A DNA stretch of 64,000 nt, from positions 7,192,001 to 7,256,000 of the forward strand of contig NZ_RAPR01000001.1 in NCBI RefSeq assembly GCF_003610235.1. The letters run 5' to 3'. Below the pieces are notes generated by a model. The model saw only the letters and a list, made by a program, of their open reading frames with translations, was not told the origin of the DNA and made no database searches. The DNA comes from Catellatospora citrea (GTDB taxonomy: Bacteria; Actinomycetota; Actinomycetes; Mycobacteriales; Micromonosporaceae). Below are positions 9,198 through 16,348 of the stretch, one piece after another. The position numbers and the translations under genes are program-made. Every line of letters begins with the position of its first letter. Position 1 is the first letter of the stretch.

Positions 9198-11126
9198 ATG
9201 AACAGACTGCGAACAGCCGCGGCGGCCCTGGCCACCGCGCTGGTCACCACCTTTGCGGTGGCGGCGCTGCCCGCCCCCGCCACCGCCGCCGAAGTGCTCG
9301 TCAACGGCGGCTTCGAATCCGGCGCGCTGTCGCCGTGGACCTGCACCGGCGGCCTGGGCAGCGTCGTGTCCACCCCCGTGCGCACCGGCACGAAGGCGCT
9401 GCAGGGCGCGGCCAGCACCTCCGACAACGCCAAGTGCAGCCAGACCGTCTCCGTCGTCTCCGGCACCCAGTACACGCTGTCGGCCTGGGTCCGCGGCAGC
9501 TACGTCTACCTCGGCGTCAACGGCGGGGCGTCCACCTGGACCCCGAACGCCACCAACTGGACGCAGCTCACCCTGACCTTCACCGCGGCCAGCAGCTCCG
9601 TCCAGGTCTACCTGCACGGCTGGTACGGCACCGGCACCTACTTCGCCGACGACGTCTCGCTGCAGGGCCAGGGCGGCACCGGACCGACCGTGCCCGGCGC
9701 GCCCGGCAACCCGTCCGCGGGTTCGATCACCAACACCTCGGTCGCGCTGTCCTGGGGCGCGTCGTCGGGCACCGTGACCGGCTACCGGGTGTACGAGGGC
9801 AGCACCGTCGTCGCCTCGCCGACCGGCACCTCGGCCACCATCAGCGGGCTGGGCGCGTGCACCACGCACACCTACTCCGTCGCGGCGTACAACAGCGCCG
9901 GCGAGTCACCGCGCTCGGGCAACGTCACCGTCACCACCACCGGCTGCGGCACCGGCGTGCCCGGCACCCCCGGCAACGTCACCGTCGGCGGCGCGACCAA
10001 CACCTCGCTGAACGTCAGCTGGAGCGCCTCGTCGGGCACCGTCACCGGCTACCGGGTGTACGAGGGCAGCACCGTGCGCGCCACCGTCACCGGCACCAGC
10101 ACCACCATCTCCGGCCTGGCCACCTGCTCCAGCCACACCTACACGGTGCGCGCCTACAACGGCACCGGCGAGTCCCCGGCGTCGGCGTCCGCGTCCGGCA
10201 CCACCACCGGCTGCACCACCGGCACCCTGCCCAAGCACCTGCTCACCGGGTACTGGCAGAACTTCGTCAACGGAGCCACGCCGCTGCGGCTGTCGTCCGT
10301 GCCGACCACGTACGACATCGTCGCGGTCGCCTTCGCCGACGCCGTGTCCGGCACCCCGGGCGCGGTCACCTTCAACGTGGACTCGGGCCTGTCGTCGGCG
10401 CTCGGCGGCTACACCAACGCCCAGTTCCGCACCGACGTGGCCACCCTGAAGGGTCGCAACCAGAAGGTCATCCTGTCCGTCGGCGGCGAACTCGGCTCGG
10501 TGTCGGTCAACAGCGCGGCCGCGGCGACCAACTTCGCCAACAGCCTCTACACGCTGATCACCGACTTCGGCTTCAACGGCGTCGACATCGACCTGGAGAA
10601 CGGCCTCAACGCGACCTACATGGAGCAGGCGCTGCGCAACCTGCGCTCCCGCGTGGGGTCGGGCCTGATCATCACGATGGCGCCGCAGACCATCGACATG
10701 CAGTCCACGGGTGCGGGCTACTTCTCGCTCGCGCTCAACATCCGCGACATCCTGACCATCGTGCACACCCAGTTCTACAACTCGGGCAGCATGCTCGGCT
10801 GCGACCAGCAGTTCGCCTACTCGCAGGCCACGGTCAACTTCCTCACCGCGCTGGCCTGCATCCAGCTGCAGTCGGCGCTGCGGCCCGACCAGATCGCGCT
10901 CGGCCTGCCCGCCACCACCCAGGCCGCGGGCGGCGGCTACGTCGCTCCGTCCGTGGTCAACAACGCGCTGAACTGCCTGGCCGCGGGCACCAACTGCGGC
11001 AGTTTCGTCCCGCCGGCGCGCTGGCCCACGATCCGCGGCGCGATGACGTGGTCGATCAACTGGGACGCGTCCAACGGCTACAACTTCGCCAACACCGTCC
11101 ACAACCACCTGGTATCCATGCCGTAA
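9198..11126 (+). CDS. Secreted modular GH18 chitinase
   Basis: A 642-residue exported enzyme expected to cleave chitin (beta-1,4-GlcNAc). Modules in order: signal peptide 1-30 (cut near ATA|AEV); a CBM of the carbohydrate-binding jelly-roll type, ~31-155 (LVNGGFESGALSPWTC...YFADDVSLQG); two fibronectin III domains, ~163-250 and ~255-340, nearly copies of each other; and a GH18 barrel, ~348-642 (LLTGYWQNFVNG start, KVILSVGGELG, MAPQTIDMQ, MTWSINWD). The DxxDxDxE catalytic motif reads NGVDIDLE at residues 460-467: the acid Glu467, Asp465 and Asp463 are present, but the first Asp is Asn460. Upstream (9100-9140) is AT-rich, with a TTGACT box at about 9128. No DasR-type site was recognised. Confidence 0.93.
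   Translation: MNRLRTAAAALATALVTTFAVAALPAPATAAEVLVNGGFESGALSPWTCTGGLGSVVSTPVRTGTKALQGAASTSDNAKCSQTVSVVSGTQYTLSAWVRGSYVYLGVNGGASTWTPNATNWTQLTLTFTAASSSVQVYLHGWYGTGTYFADDVSLQGQGGTGPTVPGAPGNPSAGSITNTSVALSWGASSGTVTGYRVYEGSTVVASPTGTSATISGLGACTTHTYSVAAYNSAGESPRSGNVTVTTTGCGTGVPGTPGNVTVGGATNTSLNVSWSASSGTVTGYRVYEGSTVRATVTGTSTTISGLATCSSHTYTVRAYNGTGESPASASASGTTTGCTTGTLPKHLLTGYWQNFVNGATPLRLSSVPTTYDIVAVAFADAVSGTPGAVTFNVDSGLSSALGGYTNAQFRTDVATLKGRNQKVILSVGGELGSVSVNSAAAATNFANSLYTLITDFGFNGVDIDLENGLNATYMEQALRNLRSRVGSGLIITMAPQTIDMQSTGAGYFSLALNIRDILTIVHTQFYNSGSMLGCDQQFAYSQATVNFLTALACIQLQSALRPDQIALGLPATTQAAGGGYVAPSVVNNALNCLAAGTNCGSFVPPARWPTIRGAMTWSINWDASNGYNFANTVHNHLVSMP
9777..10075 (+). repeat. Duplicated FnIII module inside the chitinase gene
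   Basis: A 32-base block is identical at 9777-9808 and 10044-10075, encoding TGYRVYEGSTV in both fibronectin III domains; flanking codons are also very similar. This shows a recent tandem duplication or conversion of the linker module. Confidence 0.8.
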
Positions 11127-11190
11127 CCCTCACCGTCGCGCGCTGACGTGAACGAGGTCGCCCCGCGATCACCGGTCGTCGGGCGGCCTC

Positions 11191-11250
11191 GCAGTTTCGG
11201 GGAAAGTGCACCTTCGGGGGCGCGAGTTCGTGCACTTTCCCCGAAACTGC
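11191..11250. repeat. 60-base intergenic inverted repeat between convergent genes (copy 1)
   Basis: Arms 11191-11211 and 11230-11250 are perfectly complementary over 21 bases (first arm begins GCAGTTTCGGGGAAAG), with an 18-base loop. It lies between the chitinase stop (11126) and the convergent oxidoreductase stop (11258), so it can act as a bidirectional terminator. A related element with the same 20+20+20 layout lies at 25293-25352, which indicates a dispersed repeat family. Confidence 0.8.
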
Positions 11251-11257
11251 AAGCGCG

Positions 11258-12241
11258 TCAAGGCTGGACGGGCTCGGGGACGATGAGGACGATCTTGCCG
11301 CGGGCGTGGTCGGTCTCCAGGGCGCGCAGCGCGTCGGCGGTCTCCGACAGGGGGCGGACACGTTCGATGGCGGGGGACAGGCGGCCGGCGGCGATCAGGC
11401 CGGCGAGGTGGTCGAGGTCGGCGGTGTCGCGGCGGGCGGCCACCACACGCAGCCGCTGCCGGGTCACCGCGCCCAGCGCGGTCACCTTGAGCAGGTGCGG
11501 CAGCGGGCCGAGCACCCGGCCGCCCGCGCCACTGGAGGACAGGTACACCCCGCCCGGCGCGAGCACCCGGCGCAGCGCCGCGAGCCCGTGGCCGCCGGCC
11601 AGGTCGAAGATGACGTCGTAGCTGCGATCGCCCCGGGTGAAGTCCTCCCGGGTGTAGTCGACGACGACGTCCGCGCCCAGCGAGCGCACCAGGTCGGCGT
11701 TGCGGGTGCTGCACACCCCGGTCACCTGCGCGCCGAGATCGGCGGCCAGCCGCACGGCGAACGTGCCGACGCCGCCGGAGGCCCCGTTGACCAGCACCCG
11801 GCTGCCCGCCGTGACACCGCCCAGGCGCAGCGCCTGCAGGGCCGTCGACCCGGCCACGGGCAGCGTCGCCGCCTGCTCGAAGCTCACCCCGGCGGGCACA
11901 CGGGCCAGGTGGTCGGCGGGCGCGGCTACGTACTCGGCGAAGCCGCGCTGGTCCACCTCGCCGAACACGTCGTCGCCGGGCTGCCAGCGGGTCACCTTCG
12001 CGCCGACCTCGACGACGGTGCCGGCGATGTCGCGGCCCAGCACCGTCACCCGCGGCCGGCGCAGGCCCCAGGCCAGGCGGATCACGGTGGGCTCACCGCG
12101 CAGCGCGACCCGGTCGCCGAAGTTGAGGGAGCAGGCGCGCACCCGCACCAGCACCTGCTCCGGCCCGACGGCGGGCCGGGGCACGTCGGCGTAGCGCAGC
12201 ACGTCGGCGGAGCCGTACCGGTCACGAACGATCGCTTTCAC
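11258..12241 (-). CDS. NAD(P)-dependent MDR-family oxidoreductase (quinone reductase-like)
   Basis: A 327-residue zinc-independent medium-chain dehydrogenase/reductase. The N-terminal GroES-like domain reads MKAIVRDRYGSADVLRYADVP and ACSLNFGDRVALRG. The Rossmann domain carries VLVNGASGGVGTFAVRLAADLGAQVTGVCSTRNADLVRSLGADVVVDY, the classic AxxGGVG nucleotide motif and quinone oxidoreductase-type segment. No zinc ligands are present. The start is GTG at 12241, seven bases from AGGGAGA. It follows the HAAS membrane protein by 20 bases and is probably the last gene of the PadR operon. The substrate is unknown; the family includes quinone and enone reductases. Confidence 0.9.
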   Translation of the reverse strand: MKAIVRDRYGSADVLRYADVPRPAVGPEQVLVRVRACSLNFGDRVALRGEPTVIRLAWGLRRPRVTVLGRDIAGTVVEVGAKVTRWQPGDDVFGEVDQRGFAEYVAAPADHLARVPAGVSFEQAATLPVAGSTALQALRLGGVTAGSRVLVNGASGGVGTFAVRLAADLGAQVTGVCSTRNADLVRSLGADVVVDYTREDFTRGDRSYDVIFDLAGGHGLAALRRVLAPGGVYLSSSGAGGRVLGPLPHLLKVTALGAVTRQRLRVVAARRDTADLDHLAGLIAAGRLSPAIERVRPLSETADALRALETDHARGKIVLIVPEPVQP

Positions 12242-12261
12242 GAAGTCTCCCTGAGAGGTGT

Positions 12262-13203
12262 TCAGCGGTGGCGGGCCTGGGCGAGCCCGTCGGTGATGGT
12301 GTGCAGCAGGCTGAGCGAGGACATGGCGATCAGCCCGATCCCGATCCACCGCGTCGTGTCCGGCCCCCAGCCGGCCGCGGCGACGAAGGCCGGGTTGAGC
12401 ACCCGATCGGTCGTGACGAGCCAGATCAGCGTCAGCGGGGCGGCGACCTCGACCAGCGCGCCGGACAGTGCCAGCGGGACGCTCCAGCGGGCGTAGTGGC
12501 GGGCGAACGCGAACCCGAGTCCGGCCAGGCCGGCGGCGAGGTAGGCGTACACCACGCCGGTCTCCCACAGCCACGGTGACAGCAGGCCGATCGGCTCACC
12601 CGCCGCGTCGCTGCGCGTGCTGACCACCGGCGTCAGCAGCACGAACGTGCAGAACAGCGCGGTCACCACGGTCAGCGTGGCCAGCTCCGCGTATCTGGCC
12701 CGCCGGCTCGGCCGCGCCGGCAGCGCGTCGACGCTCCACGGCCGCGCGGCCCCGGGGCGCAGGCGGGGCAGGCGGTCGAGAGCCGCGAAGGCCAGGGTGG
12801 TCCAGCAGACGATGTGGACGGCCGCGGTGAACGCGGCCGACAGCGCGTCACCGGCCAGGGTCAGCGCCTGCTCGCCGCGCAGTGCGCGGACCAGGCCGAC
12901 TCCGGCGGCGGCCGCGGGCACCACGGTGGCGAGCAGCACGGCGAGCAGACGCGTGTAGTCGTGGTAGAGCGCCGGGCCGATCAGGTGCAGCGGCCGGTCG
13001 GCGTACCCGGCGGCGAGCCGGGACGGGTCGCCCAGGCCGGTCAGCACCTCGATCTCGGCGGCGGCCGGGTCGCCGCCGGCCTCGACCCGGTCGTCGACGG
13101 CGTCGGCGATCGCGGTGCGCAGCTCCTGCTCGATGTCGGCGCGCTGGCGGCCCGGCAGGCGGCGCAGGGTGGCGTCCACGTAGCGGTCGGTGAGGTTGGT
13201 CAT
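12262..13203 (-). CDS. HAAS-domain (DUF1700-type) integral membrane protein
   Basis: A 313-residue protein. Residues 1-65 (MTNLTDRYVDATLRRLPGRQRADIEQELRTAIADAVDDR...LTGLGDPSRLAAGYADRP) form the helical HAAS/permease-prefix domain that couples to PadR-controlled systems. Five to six transmembrane segments follow (LLAVLLATVVPAAAAGVGL; AAFTAAVHIVCWTTLAF; LATLTVVTALFCTFVLL; VVYAYLAAGLAGLGFAFA; VPLALSGALVEVAAPLTLIWL; WIGIGLIAMSSLSLL). The start at 13203 overlaps the PadR stop by ATGA, so expression is coupled to the repressor. Such pairs are thought to respond to envelope conditions; the function is not defined. Confidence 0.85.
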   Translation of the reverse strand: MTNLTDRYVDATLRRLPGRQRADIEQELRTAIADAVDDRVEAGGDPAAAEIEVLTGLGDPSRLAAGYADRPLHLIGPALYHDYTRLLAVLLATVVPAAAAGVGLVRALRGEQALTLAGDALSAAFTAAVHIVCWTTLAFAALDRLPRLRPGAARPWSVDALPARPSRRARYAELATLTVVTALFCTFVLLTPVVSTRSDAAGEPIGLLSPWLWETGVVYAYLAAGLAGLGFAFARHYARWSVPLALSGALVEVAAPLTLIWLVTTDRVLNPAFVAAAGWGPDTTRWIGIGLIAMSSLSLLHTITDGLAQARHR

Positions 13204-13535
13204 GGCCGGCCTTTCAGTGCGCGGAATGCGGCGTCGAGGGCGTCCCAGTCGCGGCCCAGCGTCTCGGCGAGCTGCTCGCCCTCGGCGCTGGTGCGGTAGA
13301 ACTTGCGCGGCCGGGCTTCGTCGGTGTTCCAGTCGCTGGTCAGCAACCCCTGCTTCTCCAGTCGGCGCAGCAGCGGATAGAGGGTGTTCGCGTCGACCGC
13401 GAAGCCGCGCTGCTCCAGGAGGTCGAGCAGCGCGTATCCGTAATTGGCCTGCCTCAGCACGAGCAGACAGGCCAGCACGACGGTGCCTCGGCGCAGTTCC
13501 TGCAGATGCGTCGAGAGCTGCTCGTCGTTAACCAT
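13200..13535 (-). CDS. PadR family transcriptional regulator
   Basis: A 111-residue winged-helix regulator: GTVVLACLLVLRQANYGYALLDLLEQRGFAVDANTLYPLLRRLEKQGLLTSDWNTDEARPRKFYRTSAEGEQ has the PadR hallmarks YGYxL, TLYPLLRRLEKxGLL and RKFYxxTxxG. The short C-terminal helix for dimerisation is present. It is the first gene of the unit PadR-HAAS protein-oxidoreductase. Its likely -10 element ends only a few bases before the ATG, so the mRNA is probably leaderless, and inverted repeats overlap the promoter, which suggests autorepression. Confidence 0.93.
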   Translation of the reverse strand: MVNDEQLSTHLQELRRGTVVLACLLVLRQANYGYALLDLLEQRGFAVDANTLYPLLRRLEKQGLLTSDWNTDEARPRKFYRTSAEGEQLAETLGRDWDALDAAFRALKGRP

Positions 13536-13539
13536 GCGT

Positions 13540-13571
13540 CACACGATAGTGTGTGGCGCACAGTATGGCAA
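13540..13571 (-). promoter_or_regulatory. PadR promoter with overlapping inverted repeats
   Basis: On the minus strand TTGCCA, 17 bases, TATCGT precede ATG 13535 so closely that transcription would start at or next to the start codon. Two dyads overlap it: CACAC-gata-GTGTG (13540-13553) and ATAGTGTG-tggcg-CACAGTAT (13546-13566, one mismatch). The position fits autorepression by PadR (inference). Confidence 0.5.
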
Positions 13572-13641
13572 CGGACGCCACCACCCCGCCGCTGACGGTT
13601 TCCTGTCAGTCGAAGGAACGGAGTGGATCGAGTCGGCCATC

Positions 13642-14262
13642 ATGTGCGCCATGAAGTCATCAGGCCCGCTCGCCGCACTCTTCCTAGCCACCGTCCTCGC
13701 CACCGCCGCCTGCACCGCCGACACCCCCGGAACCACACCCGCGTCCAGCGGCGCGCCGGGTGCCGCCCCGTCGGCCGGCGGCGCCGCTCCTGCGACGGCC
13801 GCTGCCGCGGGCGACCGCGACGCCTGCCTGACCGGCAAGTGGAAGGCCGACGTGGACGCCATGGCCAAGGCCGCCGCCAGGCTGGGCGGCGGTGAGGGCA
13901 CGGGCTCCGGCAGCATCACCATGGAGTTCGCCGACCAGATGACCATCGCGTACGACAACGCCGTGATCGTGATCAAGTCCAACGTGTCGGGCTCTGCCGT
14001 CGAGGCCAAGATGACCATCAGCGGCTCGGCGACCAGCACCAGCTACACGACCAAGGACGGGAAGATCGCCGGCGTGATGCCGGGCGGCAAGATCACCACC
14101 AAGTCGGTCATGACCATGAACGGCGTCGAGACGCCCATGCCCGCCGGCGCCTTCGACGGCAACATCGACCTGTCCAAGAACACGGTGTCCTACACCTGTT
14201 CCGGCGACCGGGCCGAGCTGAACAACGGCTACGTCAGCTGGCCGCTGACCAAGGTCTCCTGA
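13642..14262 (+). CDS. Secreted lipoprotein-like protein of unknown function
   Basis: About 206 residues. The N-terminus has a basic start, a hydrophobic core (SSGPLAALFLATVLATAAC) and a Cys that fits lipid attachment, although the -3 residue is Thr rather than Leu, so the lipobox is imperfect. A low-complexity Ala/Pro/Gly/Ser linker follows (to about residue 60), then a folded region beginning DACLTGKWKADVDAMAKAAARLGG, rich in beta-strand with SITMEFADQMTIAYDNAVIVIKSN and ending YTCSGDRAELNNGYVSWPL. Two Cys (DACLTG and YTCSG) could form a disulfide. It looks like a lipocalin-sized binding domain, but I cannot name the family. ATG 13651 is an alternative start. It is divergent from PadR. Confidence 0.75.
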   Translation: MCAMKSSGPLAALFLATVLATAACTADTPGTTPASSGAPGAAPSAGGAAPATAAAAGDRDACLTGKWKADVDAMAKAAARLGGGEGTGSGSITMEFADQMTIAYDNAVIVIKSNVSGSAVEAKMTISGSATSTSYTTKDGKIAGVMPGGKITTKSVMTMNGVETPMPAGAFDGNIDLSKNTVSYTCSGDRAELNNGYVSWPLTKVS

Positions 14263-14275
14263 CCCGACGGCGGGC

Positions 14276-14301
14276 GAGCGGCCGGCAGATGCCGGCCGCT
14301 C
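14276..14301. terminator. Hairpin terminator between convergent genes
   Basis: GAGCGGCCGGCA and its exact complement (14276-14287 with 14290-14301) surround two bases. It lies 14 bases after the lipoprotein stop and 16 before the SUFU gene stop, so it can serve both strands. Confidence 0.75.
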
Positions 14302-14316
14302 CCCGCGTTCCGGGGG

Positions 14317-15360
14317 TCAGCCGACCTCGGCCACGACCGCCCCGCTCTGGTCGCGGATCTGCGACCGGACGATCCGGACGGTCAGCTCCGGCGCGGCGGC
14401 CAGCCGGTGCACCCCGGCCACGGGCCGCAGCAGGCCGGCCAGTTCCGCCAGCACCTCGGGCGTGATCTGCAGGTCCAGCAGGCCGTCGGCCTCCTGGGCC
14501 AGCGCGAGCCGGCCGCCGGGCCGGATGCGCACCCCGCCCTCCGGGCCGGCGAGGTACAGCTCACGGTCGAACGGGAGCCGGGCCGCCAGCACCCGGCCGA
14601 TGCGCGCGGCGGCGTTCGCCCCGACGGTCACGGTGGTGGCGCCGTCCCGCTGCTGCCAGCTCGCCTCCGCCACGAACAGGGCGCCGGTCGACGACCCGTC
14701 CTCGCGCACGCCGCGGGAGATCGCCGCTGCGACCCCGGCGTCGCCGGTGAGGTCGACGCGGTCGAGGTCGGTGACCAGCAGCGGCAGCCGCGGCCGCAAC
14801 GCGTCCAGCAGGCGCTGTGCGTCCCACTGCTCGACGACCGCGTACTCCTCCAGGGTCAGGCCGACGACCTGGAGGAACCGCACCTGTCCGTGCGGGGTGT
14901 CGATGACGCCGAGTTCGGGGTCGTCGGTGAAGGCGGCGGCGCGGATGGCGGTGTCCGGCCGCTCGGCGCAGACGGGCCCGTTGAGGTCGAGGTGGTGTCC
15001 GGGCCCGAAGCCGTTGCCCGAACCGAACACGTACCGGGCCAGGGCCTGCAGGAAGTTCGCCGCCCACAGCGGCGGAGCGTCCTCATCCGCCGGGCGGGCC
15101 ACCCGGAAGGTGAACTCGAAGCCCCAGCCCGACTGCGCCGGGTCGTCCCACTCCTTGCGGTACAGCTCGGACATCCCGTAGCTGACCAGGTGCCAGTGGT
15201 CGTCGCGGCGGTGGAAGCTGACGCCGTCGAGCGGGTCCGGGCCGCCCAGCGCCCATTTGATCAGCGTGCCGTAGTGCTGCGGCTCGACGCCCGGGTAGAG
15301 CCGGCCGAGCGCGGCGTCGATGGCGTCCCAGCCCGGGTACTCGTCGGTGTCCTCGGTCAT
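14317..15360 (-). CDS. Suppressor-of-fused (SUFU) domain protein
   Basis: A 347-residue cytoplasmic protein. The start MTEDTDEYPGWDAIDAALGRLYPGVEPQHYGTLIKWALGGPDPLDGVSFHRRDDHWHLVSYGMSELY shows the SUFU-domain signature (WdaId..l..lY...p.hyg...pw.lGgpDPLdgi..y...ph.HyvtyGlseLy), followed by WGFEFTFRVARPADE and FLQALARYVF. Bacterial SUFU proteins are often linked with polymorphic toxin immunity, but no toxin gene is adjacent here. The C-terminal 100 residues (ELYLAGPEGGVRIRPGGRLALAQEADGLLDLQI) form a separate beta-rich region. No good ribosome binding site supports the start at 15360; a longer start 25 codons upstream would remove most of the spacer to the ArsR promoter. Confidence 0.85.
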   Translation of the reverse strand: MTEDTDEYPGWDAIDAALGRLYPGVEPQHYGTLIKWALGGPDPLDGVSFHRRDDHWHLVSYGMSELYRKEWDDPAQSGWGFEFTFRVARPADEDAPPLWAANFLQALARYVFGSGNGFGPGHHLDLNGPVCAERPDTAIRAAAFTDDPELGVIDTPHGQVRFLQVVGLTLEEYAVVEQWDAQRLLDALRPRLPLLVTDLDRVDLTGDAGVAAAISRGVREDGSSTGALFVAEASWQQRDGATTVTVGANAAARIGRVLAARLPFDRELYLAGPEGGVRIRPGGRLALAQEADGLLDLQITPEVLAELAGLLRPVAGVHRLAAAPELTVRIVRSQIRDQSGAVVAEVG

Positions 15361-15440
15361 GAGCGGTGACTTTACAAACGGGGTCCGTCTTTCGGGGTAT
15401 GGGTTGCGGAGGGGTACCGTGACATGCATACTCAACTTGT

Positions 15441-15463
15441 CGGTTGATTAACCGGTTGGTTGA
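15441..15463 (+). promoter_or_regulatory. ArsR-type operator region
   Basis: Just upstream of ATG 15478 lies an AT-richer stretch with the near-palindrome GGTTGATTAACC (15442-15453) and a second CGGTTG copy 12 bases on (15453-15458). Dyads with this layout are usual for autoregulated ArsR repressors paired with an SRPBCC gene. Binding is inferred. Confidence 0.5.
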
Positions 15464-15477
15464 ATAGAGAGGCGGTC

Positions 15478-15816
15478 ATGGACCGACTGAGCCTGGTCTT
15501 CGCGGCGTTGGCCGACCCGACCCGACGGGCGATCCTCGCCCGGCTGGCCGACGGCGAGGCCACCGTGAACCAGCTCGCCGAGCCGTTTCCGATCAGCCTC
15601 CAGGCGGTCTCCAAGCACCTGAAGGTGCTGGAGCAGGCGGGCCTGATCACCCGCGGCCGGGACGCCCAGTGGCGGCCCTGCCGGCTGGAGGCGGCCCCGC
15701 TGCGCGACATCTCCGCCTGGGCGGACCAGTACCGCCGCTTCTGGGACGAGCGCTACGACCGGCTGGACGACTACCTGCGGACCCTGCAGACGGGTCCCAC
15801 AGCAGAGGAGAAGTGA
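15478..15816 (+). CDS. ArsR family winged-helix repressor
   Basis: A 112-residue regulator: MDRLSLVFAALADPTRRAILARLADGEATVNQLAEPFPISLQAVSKHLKVLEQAGLITRGRDAQWRPCRLEAAPLRDISAWADQYRRFW. ADPTRRAIL, the QAVSKHLKVLEQAGL recognition helix and the wing GRDAQWRPCRLE are the standard signature of the ArsR subgroup that accompanies SRPBCC genes; no metal-binding Cys pair is visible. The start at 15478 is behind GAGAGG; a TTG six codons upstream is less likely. The next gene follows after one base, so the two are a coupled operon. Confidence 0.93.
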   Translation: MDRLSLVFAALADPTRRAILARLADGEATVNQLAEPFPISLQAVSKHLKVLEQAGLITRGRDAQWRPCRLEAAPLRDISAWADQYRRFWDERYDRLDDYLRTLQTGPTAEEK

Positions 15817-15817
15817 G

Positions 15818-16294
15818 ATGGGCGAGACCAAGACCCTGGACGTCAAGCTGCAGGGCGACCTCGAGATCGTGATGACGCGCAGCTTCGACGCGCCCCTGGC
15901 GCTGGTCTGGGAAGTGCACACCAAGGCCGAGCACCTGAAGAAGTGGTGGGCCCGCGGCCACGAGGCCGACGTCACCGAGTTCGACTTCCGGCCCGGCGGC
16001 AAGTGGCGCATCGTCGAGCACGGCGACAGCGGCGAGGAGTGGGCCTTCCGCGGCGAGGTCCGCGAGATCGTGCCGATGGAGCTGATCGTGCAGACGTTCG
16101 AGTGGGAGGGACTGCCCGGCCACATCTCCGTCGAGCGCCTCGTCTTCGAGCACAAGGACGGCAAGACCACGCTCACCGGCACGTCGACGTTCGCCGACAA
16201 GGAGGACCGCGACGGCATGGTCGCCTCCGGCATGGAGGGCGGCGCCAACGAGTCCTACCAGGCCCTGGACGCATACCTCAAGACGCTGGCCTGA
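15818..16294 (+). CDS. SRPBCC (AHSA1-like) domain protein
   Basis: A 158-residue START/Bet v 1-like protein: DLEIVMTRSFDAPLALVWEVHTKAEHLKKWWARGHEADVTEFDFRPGGKWRIVEHGDSGEEWAFRGEVREIVPMELIVQTFEWEGLPGH. The FDAPxxxVWxxxTxxEHLxxWW opening and FRPGGxWR are typical of the activator-of-Hsp90 (AHSA1)-like SRPBCC family, a hydrophobic-ligand binding fold. It is co-transcribed with the ArsR repressor; such pairs respond to unknown small molecules. A bidirectional hairpin lies just after the stop. Confidence 0.93.
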   Translation: MGETKTLDVKLQGDLEIVMTRSFDAPLALVWEVHTKAEHLKKWWARGHEADVTEFDFRPGGKWRIVEHGDSGEEWAFRGEVREIVPMELIVQTFEWEGLPGHISVERLVFEHKDGKTTLTGTSTFADKEDRDGMVASGMEGGANESYQALDAYLKTLA

Positions 16295-16303
16295 CCGGCG
16301 CGG

Positions 16304-16341
16304 CGGCCCCGCACCGACGGACCTCCGCCGGTGCGGGGCCG
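16304..16341. terminator. Bidirectional hairpin terminator
   Basis: CGGCCCCGCACCG (16304-16316) pairs perfectly with 16329-16341 over 13 bp, with a 12-base loop. Further GC-rich pairing is possible outside it. It lies between the convergent SRPBCC gene and the gene ending at 16349. Confidence 0.75.
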
Positions 16342-16348
16342 CGCCGTG

